A stretch of DNA of 64,000 nt. Source: Malassezia japonica (taxonomy: Eukaryota > Basidiomycota > Malasseziomycetes > Malasseziales > Malasseziaceae). The stretch spans positions 2,044,001 through 2,108,000 of the forward strand of contig NC_083370.1 of assembly GCF_029542785.1 (NCBI RefSeq), read 5' to 3'. The position numbers were made by a program, and so were the translations under genes. Each line of letters begins with the position of its first letter. Position 1 is the stretch's first letter. The notes beneath the pieces are model-generated. The model did not search any database. It was not told the DNA's origin and saw nothing but the letters and a program-made list of their open reading frames with translations. Shown here piece by piece: positions 49,178 through 58,969 of the stretch.

Positions 49178-50599
49178 CTATGCACTACCGCTCGGCTGCG
49201 GCGGCGGACCGCCGCCAAACATGCGCGTGACGCCCTCCCAGGCGTTGAGCTTCATCTCGCGCAGCTGCTTCTCCTGCTCCTCCTGCATCTGCTTGCGGAG
49301 CTTCTCGCCGTTCTCCTGCCAGAACTTTTGGTCCTCGAGGTAGCCCTGGTGGAAGCGCGCGCGCTCCGTCTCGACAAACGTCTTGGGCGGGTCGTTGGTC
49401 ATCGGCTGTCCGGATGCGACACCGCCAAAGAGCGACGAGAAGCCGCCGAGGCGCTCCTTCTTGGCGCGCCATTCTTCGTCGTGGCGCTCCTTGAGGATGG
49501 CCTCGTTCTTGGCGTACTCGGTGGGAATGTTCTTGCCGTGGTACGCCTTGATGGTGTTGCGCACGTCCTCGACGCCATAGATGCCGATCGCATCGAGGAA
49601 AGGAATGAGGCCGACAAGCTCCCGGTCGCTCTTCTCGCCCTTCCACGGGTCGAGGATGATCGCATTGTCGGGCTGCAGCGCCGCGTGCTCGGGGTTGATG
49701 TCGAGGATGATCACCTTGCGGGGGTCGCGGTTCAGGTGGTTAATGTCCTTGACGAGCTTGCCGTCGTGCATGCGGCAGCTCTCACGGAAGAGCTGGTAGG
49801 CAATGTAGCGGCGGTCTGGATCGAGCTTCTCGACAATTTTTTCCACGACATAGAAGGGCTGCGTGGTAAAGAGCACAATCTCGTACCACTGCGAGAGGTA
49901 CCCGAGGAAGTAGTCGAGGCCGGGGCGCTTCGCCGTACGCCAGCCCGACGCGGTGCTCCACGAGGAGGCGACCAGGAGCTGGTCCAGGTCGACCACCAGC
50001 GTGTAGGGGCGCGAGTAGGGGAAGGGCAGAGGGTCTGGCAGCAGCTTGTCCCACACCGGCTTGCTCATGCCTTCGCGCATCGCATGGAAACGGAGCGCAA
50101 GGCGGCCGAGGAACGAGTCGACGCCTTCCTTGTCGTGGAAGAGCTCGTGCTCGTGCTCGTCGAGGTCGCGGCCCAACATCCACGTAGCGTAGCCGGCGAC
50201 CAGCGCAGAGCCGACCAGCATCAAACGCACCACAAAGTTGCGATTGCGGTCGATCGACGAGTTGCCTTCCCGGCGGGGCTTGGCATTCGTCTTCTTCGGC
50301 TGGCCGTCCTCGTCCTTGGGGGCCTCGAGAGCCTCCTGATCAATAAGAGAGGTGGTATCAATATCAAGAGGGATGCCGCCACGGGGCATCGCCGACTTGT
50401 CGTCGCCCTTGGCCGCCTCCGCCTTGTCGGCAGAGGAGGGTGCAGCGCCGTCCGGCTTCGCGCCACCCTCATTGGGGGGCGTCGCAAACGTGCGGCGGGC
50501 AAGTGCAAACGAGGGGACGCGCACCGGCGCCGCAACAGCGTACGGGGCACGCGCGACAGCAGCACCGCGCACGGAGCGTGTCAGAATTCCTACCACCAT
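49178..50599 (-). CDS. TIM50: Mitochondrial import receptor Tim50
   Basis: TIM23-complex receptor in the inner membrane. An intronless 473-residue protein from MVVGILTRSVRGAAVARAPY, an Arg-rich presequence. A disordered stretch and one transmembrane helix (VVRLMLVGSALVAGYATWML) precede the FCP1/NIF-like domain: PYTLVVDLDQLLVASSW, GLDYFLGYLSQWYEIVLFTT, RYIAYQLFRESCRMHDGKLV, KDINHLNRDPRKVIILDINP and DPWKGEKSDRELVGLIPFLD. These match Tim50 throughout. The phosphatase-like Asp motif is partly kept (DLDQ). An extended Glu/Lys-rich C-terminal region follows. Start chosen at the ATG; an upstream TTG was ignored. Confidence 0.95.
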   Translation of the reverse strand: MVVGILTRSVRGAAVARAPYAVAAPVRVPSFALARRTFATPPNEGGAKPDGAAPSSADKAEAAKGDDKSAMPRGGIPLDIDTTSLIDQEALEAPKDEDGQPKKTNAKPRREGNSSIDRNRNFVVRLMLVGSALVAGYATWMLGRDLDEHEHELFHDKEGVDSFLGRLALRFHAMREGMSKPVWDKLLPDPLPFPYSRPYTLVVDLDQLLVASSWSTASGWRTAKRPGLDYFLGYLSQWYEIVLFTTQPFYVVEKIVEKLDPDRRYIAYQLFRESCRMHDGKLVKDINHLNRDPRKVIILDINPEHAALQPDNAIILDPWKGEKSDRELVGLIPFLDAIGIYGVEDVRNTIKAYHGKNIPTEYAKNEAILKERHDEEWRAKKERLGGFSSLFGGVASGQPMTNDPPKTFVETERARFHQGYLEDQKFWQENGEKLRKQMQEEQEKQLREMKLNAWEGVTRMFGGGPPPQPSGSA

Positions 50600-50656
50600 G
50601 CAGGGCAGAGGCAAGAGACGACCGGAGGCTGCTTAGTAAACGCACACAGGTCTTCC

Positions 50657-51604
50657 ATGGCGGCGTGCGGGGGCGAGGCGGACGGAGTGACTGCGCCGCG
50701 CTTCCGGCCCTCGTTCGGCAAGCCGGGTGCTACATTTACGTATCAGCCCAAGGCAATCCGTGAGAAGCATGCGGCAGAGGGTGCGCCGCGCATCCCAATC
50801 GCCCTGCCGGATGCACCGATGTACATGCTCTTTGCACACCGCCAATGGCGCGCCGGTATGCTGCTTTCCGACGCGATCTACTCGCACGCGTTCAATCTCG
50901 ACGATCAATACGTCCTTGAGCTTGGCGCAGGGACAGGGCTGCCTGCGCTCACCGCTGCGCTGTGCACCAACGCAAAAAAGGTCGTTGCAACCGACTATGA
51001 CGACGCGTCGATCATTGCTGCGCTCCGCGGCAATGTCACGCGCACGCTCGCGCAAAACGAGTGCAAAAAGGCGCCGATCGCAGTCGCGCCGCATACGTGG
51101 GGGCACGCGATGGACGATGTGCTCGATCTCTTGCCGTACGCACGCGACCCTACGCCAAAATTCGACGTGATCCTCCTGGCAGACTGCGTGTGGGAGCGCT
51201 TCTCGCACACGGCACTTGTCAAGTCGATCAGCGCACTCCTCGCGCGATCCAAGACGGCGCGCGTCTACATGGTCGCCGGCCTTCACACCGGCCGCGCGAC
51301 GTTGGTGCACTTTTTCCGCACGGCACTACACGCCGGGCTGCGCCTCGAAGCGGTGCCGGGGGCATGGCCGGAATGCGAGGCGGCCGGTGACGCATATCTG
51401 CCGGGCAGCGAGCACATCCTCGAGCTCGAAGTCGACGGAATGCTGGCTGAAGACGGCAGCGACACGCAGTCCATTGCGCCCAGCCTCACCGGCACACGCC
51501 GCCCTTTTACGCTTCCTCACGACGATGCCGAGGCCCCGATCGAACACCGCAACCACTGGCTGACTGTATCGTGTTTTTCGTGGGACGGTGCCTATCTAGC
51601 CTAG
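50657..51604 (+). CDS. EFM7: Efm7/Nnt1-type protein N-terminal and lysine methyltransferase
   Basis: A 315-residue intronless protein. The METTL21-like core shows AHRQWRAGMLLSDAIYSHAF, the SAM motif YVLELGAGTGLPALTAALCT, VVATDYDDASIIAALRGNV and the post-II motif FDVILLADCVWERFSHTALV. These, and the YQPKAIREKHAAEGA-like entry, match Efm7 (formerly Nnt1), which methylates the N-terminus and Lys2 of elongation factor 1A. Its TAG stop shares the palindrome CTAG with the stop of the convergent mS35 gene, giving a four-base overlap. The start is 57 bases from the divergent TIM50 start. Confidence 0.9.
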   Translation: MAACGGEADGVTAPRFRPSFGKPGATFTYQPKAIREKHAAEGAPRIPIALPDAPMYMLFAHRQWRAGMLLSDAIYSHAFNLDDQYVLELGAGTGLPALTAALCTNAKKVVATDYDDASIIAALRGNVTRTLAQNECKKAPIAVAPHTWGHAMDDVLDLLPYARDPTPKFDVILLADCVWERFSHTALVKSISALLARSKTARVYMVAGLHTGRATLVHFFRTALHAGLRLEAVPGAWPECEAAGDAYLPGSEHILELEVDGMLAEDGSDTQSIAPSLTGTRRPFTLPHDDAEAPIEHRNHWLTVSCFSWDGAYLA

Positions 51605-52369
51605 AGCCACTCTTTCGGGTAGTCGGAAATGCTCGGCATGCGCGTGCGGCCGCCGCGCGCCTCCGACTTGATATAGGGGCGCACATCCAGCGGGATATCG
51701 CCAAAGGTCGGCTCGGCCTGCGTTAGTAGTGCGACATACCTGGGCCTCGGCAATCATGCGGTCCAGCACATCGCTGCACCACTTCATGTTTTGGGACTCG
51801 TGGGGGTTTGCGCTGCACGAGATCTTGAGCGAGCCAAGGGGCTGGCTCTCGTACGCCTTCGCAAGCGCGTCGCTGCCGGACGCGAGCGCGTCGTTCAGCG
51901 TCTGCACCGCCGCAAAGCTCGGCGCCTGCCACCGCGCGCCGGCAAGCAGCAGAAACTTGTGCTTGGCCGCGGGCGTTTTGAGGACATTTGCGCCAAAGAG
52001 GTCCTTGATGTCGACGTTCAGCACGACCTTGCGCGCGCCGGGATGCGCCTCGCCTTGGTAGTGCGTAAACTGAAAGTTGAGGATGTGTGACGCAGGTGCG
52101 GGCTGGAACGGCTCGTGGAACTGCTTCAGCTGGGGAAGCTCGTTCTGCAGCAGCCGGTAGTACTCGAGGAGCTGCCGCTGCTTCTGGAGCTTCATGTGCC
52201 CATGCGTCGGAATATCGTCGTACTGAAAGTGCTTCATCGCACTCAGCGCAAAGGGATTGTTGCGATTCCGCTGCCGCCGCGGCTTGGCCTGGCTCGCCGC
52301 ACTCACATGAAAGGCGCGCGCAAGGGTCGGCGGCGCGACCCCCGCCCGCACACCGCACAAAAGGGCCAT
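51601..52369 (-). CDS. Mitochondrial small ribosomal subunit protein mS35 (Rsm24-like)
   Basis: Exons 51741-52369 (through base 51740) and 51601-51717, joined across a 22-nt intron. The first exon begins MALLCGVRAGVAPPTLARAF, a presequence ending AFHVSAAS. Then come PRRQRNRNNPFALSAMKHFQ, HFQYDDIPTHGHMKLQ, HYQGEAHPGARKVVLNVDIK and KISCSANPHESQNMKWCSDV. The second exon ends MPSISDYPKEWL, like the family C-terminus. Fungal mS35/Rsm24 has this arrangement. An open frame extends far upstream without an ATG or homology and was trimmed. Opposite the RRP7 gene, with 72 bases between starts if RRP7 begins at 52442. Confidence 0.85.
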
Positions 52370-52441
52370 GGTCGATGGAAGATGGCCAGTGGAGGTGCGC
52401 CTCTTACCGCAGCGAAAAATTTCGCCGCACGGCCAACGACG

Positions 52442-53536
52442 ATGGCGCGCGAGGAGTCGATCGCTGGATTTCAGGTGCTGCCGGTGCAGTACGGCAAGGT
52501 CGGCGGCATCGGCAAGCCGGTGCACGCCATGTACATCCGTGCGCATACGGGGGCGGAAGACGACGAGCGCCTGCCGGGCGGACGCACACTTTTCGTCGTA
52601 AACCTGCCGACGGACACGACACGCGGCATGCTGCGCGACCTGTTTCGCAAGGCAGGCGCCGTGCACTCGGTGACGATTCACGATATCAAGGGCGCACAGC
52701 TCACAAGTGACGACGAGGACGAGGACGAGGACGAGGACGAAGAAGGAGAGGCGCCGACAGGCCGCGGCAAGAACCAGCCGCCCAAGCTGCAGCCCTTGCC
52801 GGCGCTCGAGCCAAACGTGCTCCTGGCCTCGGGCTCGACGGCGCATGTCGTGTTCCTTGATGCATCCTCGCTCGAGCGCGCATTGCAGCTCCCGGCACGC
52901 TACGCATCCAAGCCCTATGCCTGGCCGCAGCCGGGCAAGGAGGCCGTCGAAGAGGAGGATGCACCGAAAAAGAAGCCGCGGCGCGCAAACGAGTCGCGCC
53001 TCGTCGGACTGCCATACCTCTTGGAAAGCTACCGCATGCACCGCCCCGACCACGGCCGCGTCAAGGAGCATGTCGACTCGGCGATTGCGCGCTACGCGTG
53101 GATCCGCGAGCACCCGCAATGGCTGCTGGAGCAGCGCCTGCACGGCAACAAGACGACGAGTGCCGGCGTCGGTATCGAGGGCGTGAGTGTCGGCCCCGAC
53201 GGCGAGCTCCTGGATGCCGATGGCTTCACCATTGTCCAGAAGGGTGCCAAGTACGGTCGCTCCGGCGGCGGCGAAGGTGGCGGCGGCTCCTTTGCGGCCA
53301 TCACGCCCGAGTTTGAGGAGTTGATGCGCGAGAACCCCGACAAGAAAAAGTCGAAAGAGCTCACCGACTTTTACCGCTTCCAGTTCCGCGAAAAGAAGCG
53401 CCAACGTACGTCGTCGTGCTCACCCAGAATTTGCCACGCTCCGCGCCCAGTTCGAGGCGGACAAGCAAAAGATTGCTGCGCGCAAGTCGTCGATGCGCTT
53501 CAAACCGTATGTATCTACACTCACCCCAGTTACTAG
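52442..53536 (+). CDS. RRP7: Ribosome biogenesis protein Rrp7
   Basis: A component of the 90S/SSU processome in 18S rRNA maturation. Exons 52442-53405, 53428-53506 and 53530-53536. The start MAREESIAGFQVLPVQYG is the family-like opening; an in-frame ATG at 52382 would add 20 residues. An RRM-like module (RTLFVVNLPTDTTRGMLRDL) carries an acidic insert (D/E run). The C-terminal block is AAITPEFEELMRENPDKKKS, then FYRFQFREKKRQR, continued after the splice by FATLRAQFEADKQKIAARKS and RFKPY. The last intron (gtatgt to ccccag, 23 nt) leaves a seven-base final exon that supplies the last base of the Pro codon, Tyr and TAG, giving the expected K-P-Y end. Confidence 0.9.
   Translation: MAREESIAGFQVLPVQYGKVGGIGKPVHAMYIRAHTGAEDDERLPGGRTLFVVNLPTDTTRGMLRDLFRKAGAVHSVTIHDIKGAQLTSDDEDEDEDEDEEGEAPTGRGKNQPPKLQPLPALEPNVLLASGSTAHVVFLDASSLERALQLPARYASKPYAWPQPGKEAVEEEDAPKKKPRRANESRLVGLPYLLESYRMHRPDHGRVKEHVDSAIARYAWIREHPQWLLEQRLHGNKTTSAGVGIEGVSVGPDGELLDADGFTIVQKGAKYGRSGGGEGGGGSFAAITPEFEELMRENPDKKKSKELTDFYRFQFREKKRQRTSSCSPRICHAPRPVRGGQAKDCCAQVVDALQTVCIYTHPSY
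52704..52749 (+). repeat. gacgag repeat encoding an acidic run in RRP7
   Basis: Repeated gacgag units encode about 14 consecutive Asp/Glu residues inserted within the RRM-like module of Rrp7. Likely slippage-prone and disordered. Confidence 0.7.
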
Positions 53537-53612
53537 TGTACACTATGTCTCCGCCACGTCTTCGTACCGCGGCGGCGCTTCGATACCCCTGCTGGGCTCG
53601 TAGAGCGCTGGA

Positions 53613-54070
53613 TTAGTACACACACGTACGTAGCGCCTCGACTGCATTCCGATCGACTTCCCACTGGTCGCGCGCGCGCGTAAGATGGGTATGAAAGGCC
53701 GCGCCGCCGCCTTCTTGGAAGGAAATCGTGAGCATCGCCAGCTCATTGTCGGGCTGCAGCGCAAGCGCTGCCTCGTAGTAGGGCGCCGAGAAAAGCGGAA
53801 TGCGATAGCGCCCTGCGCTCATACGCTCCAGCGGAATCTGGAGCGTGTCCAGCGCCGCATCCTGCGCCTCGGCGAGGTACACGAGCTAGGTCAGCACGAA
53901 CGACGTACCCGCTGCGATGTCACGATGCACGTCCCGCGGCTTTCAAGTTTGCGGCTCTTCGCCCGGATTTCGACACGCATGACGCAGCCCTCCTGCGAAA
54001 AGACCCGCCGCTCGCCTCCGGCCAGGTCCACCGCGCCGCCCGGCCGCCACCGCACTGTGTGGAGTGCCAT
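53613..54070 (-). CDS. WBP2-like GRAM-domain protein
   Basis: Exons 53909-54070 and 53613-53885, separated by a 23-nt intron that ends in TAG rather than CAG. The product is 144 residues. A small beta-rich domain runs SRGTCIVTSQR joined to LVYLAEAQDAALDTLQIPLE, then PLFSAPYYEAALALQPDNEL and TISFQEGGGAAFHTHLTRAR. This is the pattern of fungal WBP2-related (WW-binding protein 2) GRAM proteins, without their Pro-Tyr-rich tail. Function in fungi is unclear. The start is 20 bases downstream of the MCM6 stop on the same strand. Confidence 0.75.
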
Positions 54071-54090
54071 GGTATGATGACTAAAGTACA

Positions 54091-56719
54091 CTACAAGCTG
54101 TCCACGTCGACCTGCGGGTGGACCATGAGCCGCCGCGCGGGCGCCATGCCCTGAATCACCTCTTCGTCGTCCTCTGGGAGCTCGACGAGGTACCCGTCCT
54201 TGATGAGCTTGTTGATGACGCGGTCGAGGAGCGCACGCTCCTCATTGAGCTGCTGCACGGTCTCGATCTCGTGCTCGTGCTGCTCGAGGAACCATTCGAT
54301 GAGCGCGGAGCGCGTCACGCCGCGCTGCGTCTCGCGCTCGATCTCGTTCACGCGCAGGACGAGGAGGTTGACGTACTGCATGTACTGGTCGTACGTAATG
54401 CGCTTGCGGCTTTCGCGTTCCTCGATAAAGTCTTGCGGCGCCAGCTCCTCTTCCTCGGGCTCCTCCTCGTCGATCGCAATGTCGTCTTTTTCGACGTGGA
54501 TGATCGACTGGCGCAAAAGCGAAAAGGCCTCGCGCACAAATGCGGGCGTAATCTCGGTGCGGCAGTTGGCACGGGCAATTGCCTCGCTGAGACGCACCAT
54601 GCTCTCGAGCTGACGCACAGTGATGCGGTACGAGTTGCGGCCGATCGAGCCGCCCGCATCGTCCTGGCGCAGCTGCAGGTACTTTTCCACAAGCAGGTCA
54701 CTCGCTTCGGGCGTGAGCTTCGGCTGGAAGGTGCGCGCGTAGCGGATGTAGCGCTGGAGCGCCTCGGTCGAAAACTCGGGTGCAATCGCCGCGTCACGGA
54801 AACGGTGGATGTTGACAATGTGCTGCGCAATGTTCCAGTCCACCGACTCGTTGCACTCGTCGAGCACGACAAAGAACAGGTCGAAACGCGACATGATCGG
54901 CGCACTCATCGCGACATTTGCACGCAGCGTCTGCTTGCGGTTGTAGCGACCGCCAATCGGGTTCGCGGCAGCGAGAATCGAGGTGCGTGCGTTGAGCGTG
55001 GCCTGGATGCCGGCCTTGGCAATCGAGATCGTCTGCTGCTCCATCGCTTCGTGGATCGCGACTTGGTCGGACAGGTCCATTTTGTCAAACTCGTCAATCG
55101 CACAAATGCCATTGTCGGCAAGCATCAAGGCACCTGCCTCGATGGTAAACTCGCCCGTCTCCTCGTCACGCACCACGGCCGCAGTAAGACCGGCGGCAGA
55201 CGAAGCTTTGCCGGACGTGTACACCGCGCGCGGCATAAAGCCACACACATACTTGAGGAACTGCGACTTGCTCGTACTAGGGTCGCCGACAATGCAGATG
55301 TTGATATCACCACGCAGATTGATCCCGTCCTTGGTCTGCTTGTGCACACCGCCCATGAGCTGCAACAGGATACCTTTTTTGATGATCTCGTGGCCGTACA
55401 TGGTCGGCGCCATGCTCTGCACAAGGCGAGGGTAAATGTCGGCGTGGACGACCATCGCCTCGAGCTCCTCGCGCTCTTCCTCAGTAAGGCCGTCCAGCAC
55501 AGTCTCGGCATCTTCAATATCATCGTCCATCGAGCCGGCGATATTTTCGGAGCGCGCATCGGCGCCTTGCACCATGCAGGCAAGGAACGCAGTCTTGTAC
55601 GTAAGGTCACGCACACCGAGCGTCTTGAGGCCGGTGACACCCTGGTTGGAAATGCCTTCGGTCGCGCGGCCGGACGAGGTCTGCGTCTGCCGCTGGATCT
55701 GCGCATTCACGCCGGGCACACCCATCTGCGACACGTCGGGAATGACAATAAAGGTACCAGTAAAGGTACACTTGTCGCCGGCCTTGGCACGCTCCACAAT
55801 CTCAGAGCGCAGAACGACTTCCATGCTGCGTGGCATGGATCCAGTAGGGATCTCGTTCGCGTTCTCTTGGATGCGGACTTTTTGCCAGTCACAAAAGCGG
55901 CTTTTTTCCACGTCCAGCTCCCAGTTGGTCCGGTTTTGGCAGAGGGGGTTGCGGCACATGATCGGCTCCGTGTACCGGAACTGTTGCTCGACGTCATACA
56001 CGGTCGACTTGCACTCCATACACGTAAAGGTGCCAAAAAGCAGCTCGGGGCGCACTTCAGACGTGCGCGTGACCGTGCCCGAGATGGCAAGGAGCTTGCC
56101 GACCTTGTCAGTGTGCAGCGACCGGATGCCGGACACGATCGACAGGTTATAGAACGACAGCGCAAAGTCGCGGGGAACCAGCCCAGAGGACGCAGTCGAG
56201 GCCACATGTGCATTCAGGTAGAGGTAGCCGGGAATGTACGAATTCACCAAGTCGACCAGCGCACGACGGAGAAAGGGGAGGAAACGGTAGTACTGATCGC
56301 TGATCGCATCTGCCAGCACCTCGTCGTGCTGGAGAATATGCCGAAAGTCGACATAGAGTGTCAGGCGGCCAAAGTCACGCATCGCAAAGAGCTGCTCAAT
56401 GTACGTGGGATGCTGCGACTTGCGACCATCCTCGGTAGCCGCCGAAAAACTGCGTCAGACACAAAACGCACCTCTCTAGAAATGCACGGAAGCTCTCGCG
56501 CACACGCTCACCAGTGCCGTCGGTCACGACAGGAATTTCGTCCATCTTTTGCATCGTCGGCGGGCGCACGCGCGGAGCCGTCGGCTCGGACGTAGACTCG
56601 GGGTTGGGCGCCGCACTCGTCGCCTCATTCGCAAAGCTTCCCGAGTCCATGTCCATGCCGGGCGTTCCGACGCTTGGCTGCGTGTCGGAATCGGGTCCCA
56701 CGCTCGTCTGGGAATCCAT
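54091..56719 (-). CDS. MCM6: Replicative helicase subunit Mcm6
   Basis: One of six MCM2-7 helicase subunits. Exons 56472-56719 and 54091-56449 across a 22-nt intron. The splice converts the frame into FRAFLES-FSAATEDGRKSQHPTYIEQLFA. The OB/zinc part has CMECKSTVYD and CRNPLCQN. The Mcm6 signature NQGVTGLKTLGVRDLTYKTA separates it from other MCMs. The ATPase has IVGDPSTSKSQFLKYV (Walker A), CAIDEFDKMD (Walker B), and SRFDLFFVVLDE with the arginine finger. The N-terminal exon is a disordered Ser/Thr/Pro/Met segment. Start MDSQTSVGPD is the first ATG in frame; a GTG 21 codons upstream was ignored. Confidence 0.96.
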
Positions 56720-56976
56720 CTCCACGCTCGTGTAAAGGAGCGCGACGGCGCGCGCCGCGGCACGTAAACCACGTGGGTCCACGCGGCACCACGTGCTTCG
56801 CTGAGTAAGGACATGCAGGGCCGATCGGGGTACGAGGGCAAAGCACGCGATTTAGTGGAGAATTTGGGCGATCCAGGCATGACGCTTGCGTTATGCAGTG
56901 CACACCGTCCTAACGCAATGGAAGGAACAGGTCGCTATACAGATCCCCACCCAATCGAAATGTTTTTCCTTATACC

Positions 56977-58308
56977 ATGATCTTTTTCCGCTCCTTGCCG
57001 CTCCTTCTGGCTGCTTTTGTTGCGAACGCTTGTGCAGCGAACCCCCTGGCGACCAAAGATCAACGTGATATTGACGAGCTATCAATCGCGCTCTACAAGA
57101 CCCACCAGTTTGACTCCCTGAAGCAGGATGCCAGGAACCAGTACATCAAGACCCTGAAGAAGTACCATGTCCCGATCACCAAACAGGTCAACACGGATAT
57201 CGACCTAGCCATGGACGAGCTGCTCTTCAACACGATCCAAAAGTCGGCGAACGGCGACCCTGGCAACCCGAAGCTGACGTGGACCGATACGGCGGCTCGT
57301 ACGCACGATTGGTTCGGCCTCAACGTGCCGGGCAGCCGTTACTCGTACGACAACCCGGACTGTTTCTACCGCGTGGTGCCGATCAGCGACAAGTACAGCT
57401 ACAAGCTGCATGGCCGCCGCTACAACAACGGTACCGCCGACTCGTCGTTCTCGCTGATTAGCAACCCGAACTCCCAGGGCACGGTCCACGCGATCTACGG
57501 CAAGGATATCCAGGTGAACGACGACGGCACCTATACCATCACCATCGACTCGTCCGACTCCAAGAACCCGAACCATCTGAAGAGCGACTGGCGCGTGGTT
57601 CAGCTCTTTATTCGCCACAACGTGGGCGACTGGAGCAAAGAGACCCCGGACGAGCTCACGATCGAAGTGACCAAGAAGCCGAACCCGAAGGACGTCAAGC
57701 CTTTCACCAACGCCTCCATCATTGCTGCCACCAAGAACAACCTGAAGCAGTCCACCTTCTTTTACGGATTCGGCGCCTTGGACTTTAAGACCTTTAGCCT
57801 GAAGACGAACGAGGTCAAGACGCCCCAGCAGTCGCAGTGGCTGGGTACGCTTACCTCGCAGGCCCAGTCCTTTGGCCACTACAACCTCTCGGACGACGAG
57901 GCGCTGGTCGTCACCCTGACCAAGGGCAAGGCGGACTACTTTGTGGTCCCGGCGTGCACGGTGGGCTTGATCACCACGCACCCGGGCAAGCAGCAGGTCA
58001 GCCTGAACAACTACCAGTCGGTCCAGAACAAGAACGGCACGTACACCTACGTCTACTCGAAGGAGGACCCGGGCGTGCACAATTGGATCGACACCTCGGG
58101 CCGCCCGCAGGGTGTGACCATGGTCCGCTGGCAGGGTCTTGCGACCAGCGGCAACAGCGACAATGGAATTCGCGTGCAGTCTCAGGTGGTCAAGCTCAAC
58201 CAGCTCTCGCACGTCCTTCCTAGTGACACGAAGCGCGTCTCGTCGAGCGAGCGCAAGCGTCAGCTCCAAAAGCGGTTGTCGGACTACAACCGCCTGCATT
58301 ACCAGTAA
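56977..58308 (+). CDS. Secreted DUF1214-like protein of unknown function
   Basis: A 443-residue intronless protein with a signal peptide (MIFFRSLPLLLAAFVANACA). The central part resembles the DUF1214 layout: NPDCFYRVVPISDKYSYKLH, FSLISNPNSQGTVHAIYGK, a DDGTYTITIDSSDS strand pair and WRVVQLFIRHNVGDWSKETP. A later block includes ACTVGLITTHPGKQQVSLNN and a basic end (SSERKRQLQKRLSDYNRL). Several NxS/T sites fit secretion. Codon use is strongly C-ending, suggesting high expression. The family assignment is tentative and no activity is known. Its relation to host surfaces or cell wall can only be guessed. Confidence 0.65.
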   Translation: MIFFRSLPLLLAAFVANACAANPLATKDQRDIDELSIALYKTHQFDSLKQDARNQYIKTLKKYHVPITKQVNTDIDLAMDELLFNTIQKSANGDPGNPKLTWTDTAARTHDWFGLNVPGSRYSYDNPDCFYRVVPISDKYSYKLHGRRYNNGTADSSFSLISNPNSQGTVHAIYGKDIQVNDDGTYTITIDSSDSKNPNHLKSDWRVVQLFIRHNVGDWSKETPDELTIEVTKKPNPKDVKPFTNASIIAATKNNLKQSTFFYGFGALDFKTFSLKTNEVKTPQQSQWLGTLTSQAQSFGHYNLSDDEALVVTLTKGKADYFVVPACTVGLITTHPGKQQVSLNNYQSVQNKNGTYTYVYSKEDPGVHNWIDTSGRPQGVTMVRWQGLATSGNSDNGIRVQSQVVKLNQLSHVLPSDTKRVSSSERKRQLQKRLSDYNRLHYQ

Positions 58309-58871
58309 ATCTATGCAGAGAGCCCACTGGGCCTTTGTTTCCTTTTTCTTTGTTAGTTCTTTTCCATTTTGCTGTTATGTAGCGGGCATCGTCTAGTCAA
58401 TCTCTTCTATGATTTACGCAAGAGGCTGGGGAACGGATCGAGATACAGTTAGCAAGCGAAATAGGAGCGCTTGAAGGCCGTGTCGGCGCTTGGGCCACCC
58501 AGGTCGTAGCGAGCGGAGAAAAAGCCGGCTGCCTACGCCGTGCACTTACCGACATGCTTCAACGTAGGTCACTTCAAGGCTTGCCGAAGTAGTCAAACTC
58601 CCCTCGGAAAACGCCTATGGTTACGCATTGGTGCAAACCTGACGTATTCCATCGCCTGACTAGGCCAACTACTTCTTGCCAACGTCGCCATGGCGTAGAG
58701 TGTGTCAATGACACGATCGGATTAGCGCCAAGCAACGCCCACATCATTCGCCCTCCGCTATCACCCTGAAATCACATCCTGAAATACCGCAACGTTGTAC
58801 GAGCAAGGCAAATAAAACTGCAGCAATTGCGCCGTGCGGCGGAATAGAGTGGCTGGTAGTACCCCAGTCGC

Positions 58872-58881
58872 CGGAAATCCG
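58872..58881. promoter_or_regulatory. CGG-N4-CCG inverted element upstream of secreted protein 1
   Basis: The sequence CGGAAATCCG, inside ccggaaatccgg, lies 88 bases before the start codon. An equivalent element precedes both paralogues. Inverted CGG triplets are typical half-sites of fungal Zn2Cys6 regulators; binding is inferred. Confidence 0.55.
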
Positions 58882-58912
58882 GGGTGTGTCAGCGCGTCCC
58901 AAAAAATCCCTC

Positions 58913-58920
58913 CGCTTAAA
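58913..58920 (+). promoter_or_regulatory. Weak TATA-like element of secreted protein 1
   Basis: CTTAAAAG, 49 bases before the start codon, stands at the place where the paralogue at 60137 has a canonical TATAAAAG. Confidence 0.45.
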
Positions 58921-58969
58921 AGCCCAGGGGCCAATGCGCAGCTTTGCACCTACACTACCTACAATCACC

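Larger units (their letters stand above)
58309..58969. other. Promoter region of small secreted protein 1
   Basis: About 660 bases without a supported gene. From about 58691 to the ATG the sequence is clearly similar to the region 59857-60136 upstream of the next paralogue, at a constant offset of about 1166 bases. It contains a CGG-N4-CCG element and a TATA-like cttaaaag, annotated separately. Confidence 0.6.

Noticed and set aside
48920..51604. 894-codon plus-strand open frame across UQCC2-like, TIM50 and EFM7
   Set aside because: Only the last 315 codons (EFM7) have homology. The rest is antisense to TIM50 and lacks a real start.
54118..56595. 825-codon open frame antisense to MCM6
   Set aside because: Basic, His/Arg/Leu-rich translation with no domain; it mirrors the conserved MCM6 reading frame and is a codon-bias shadow.
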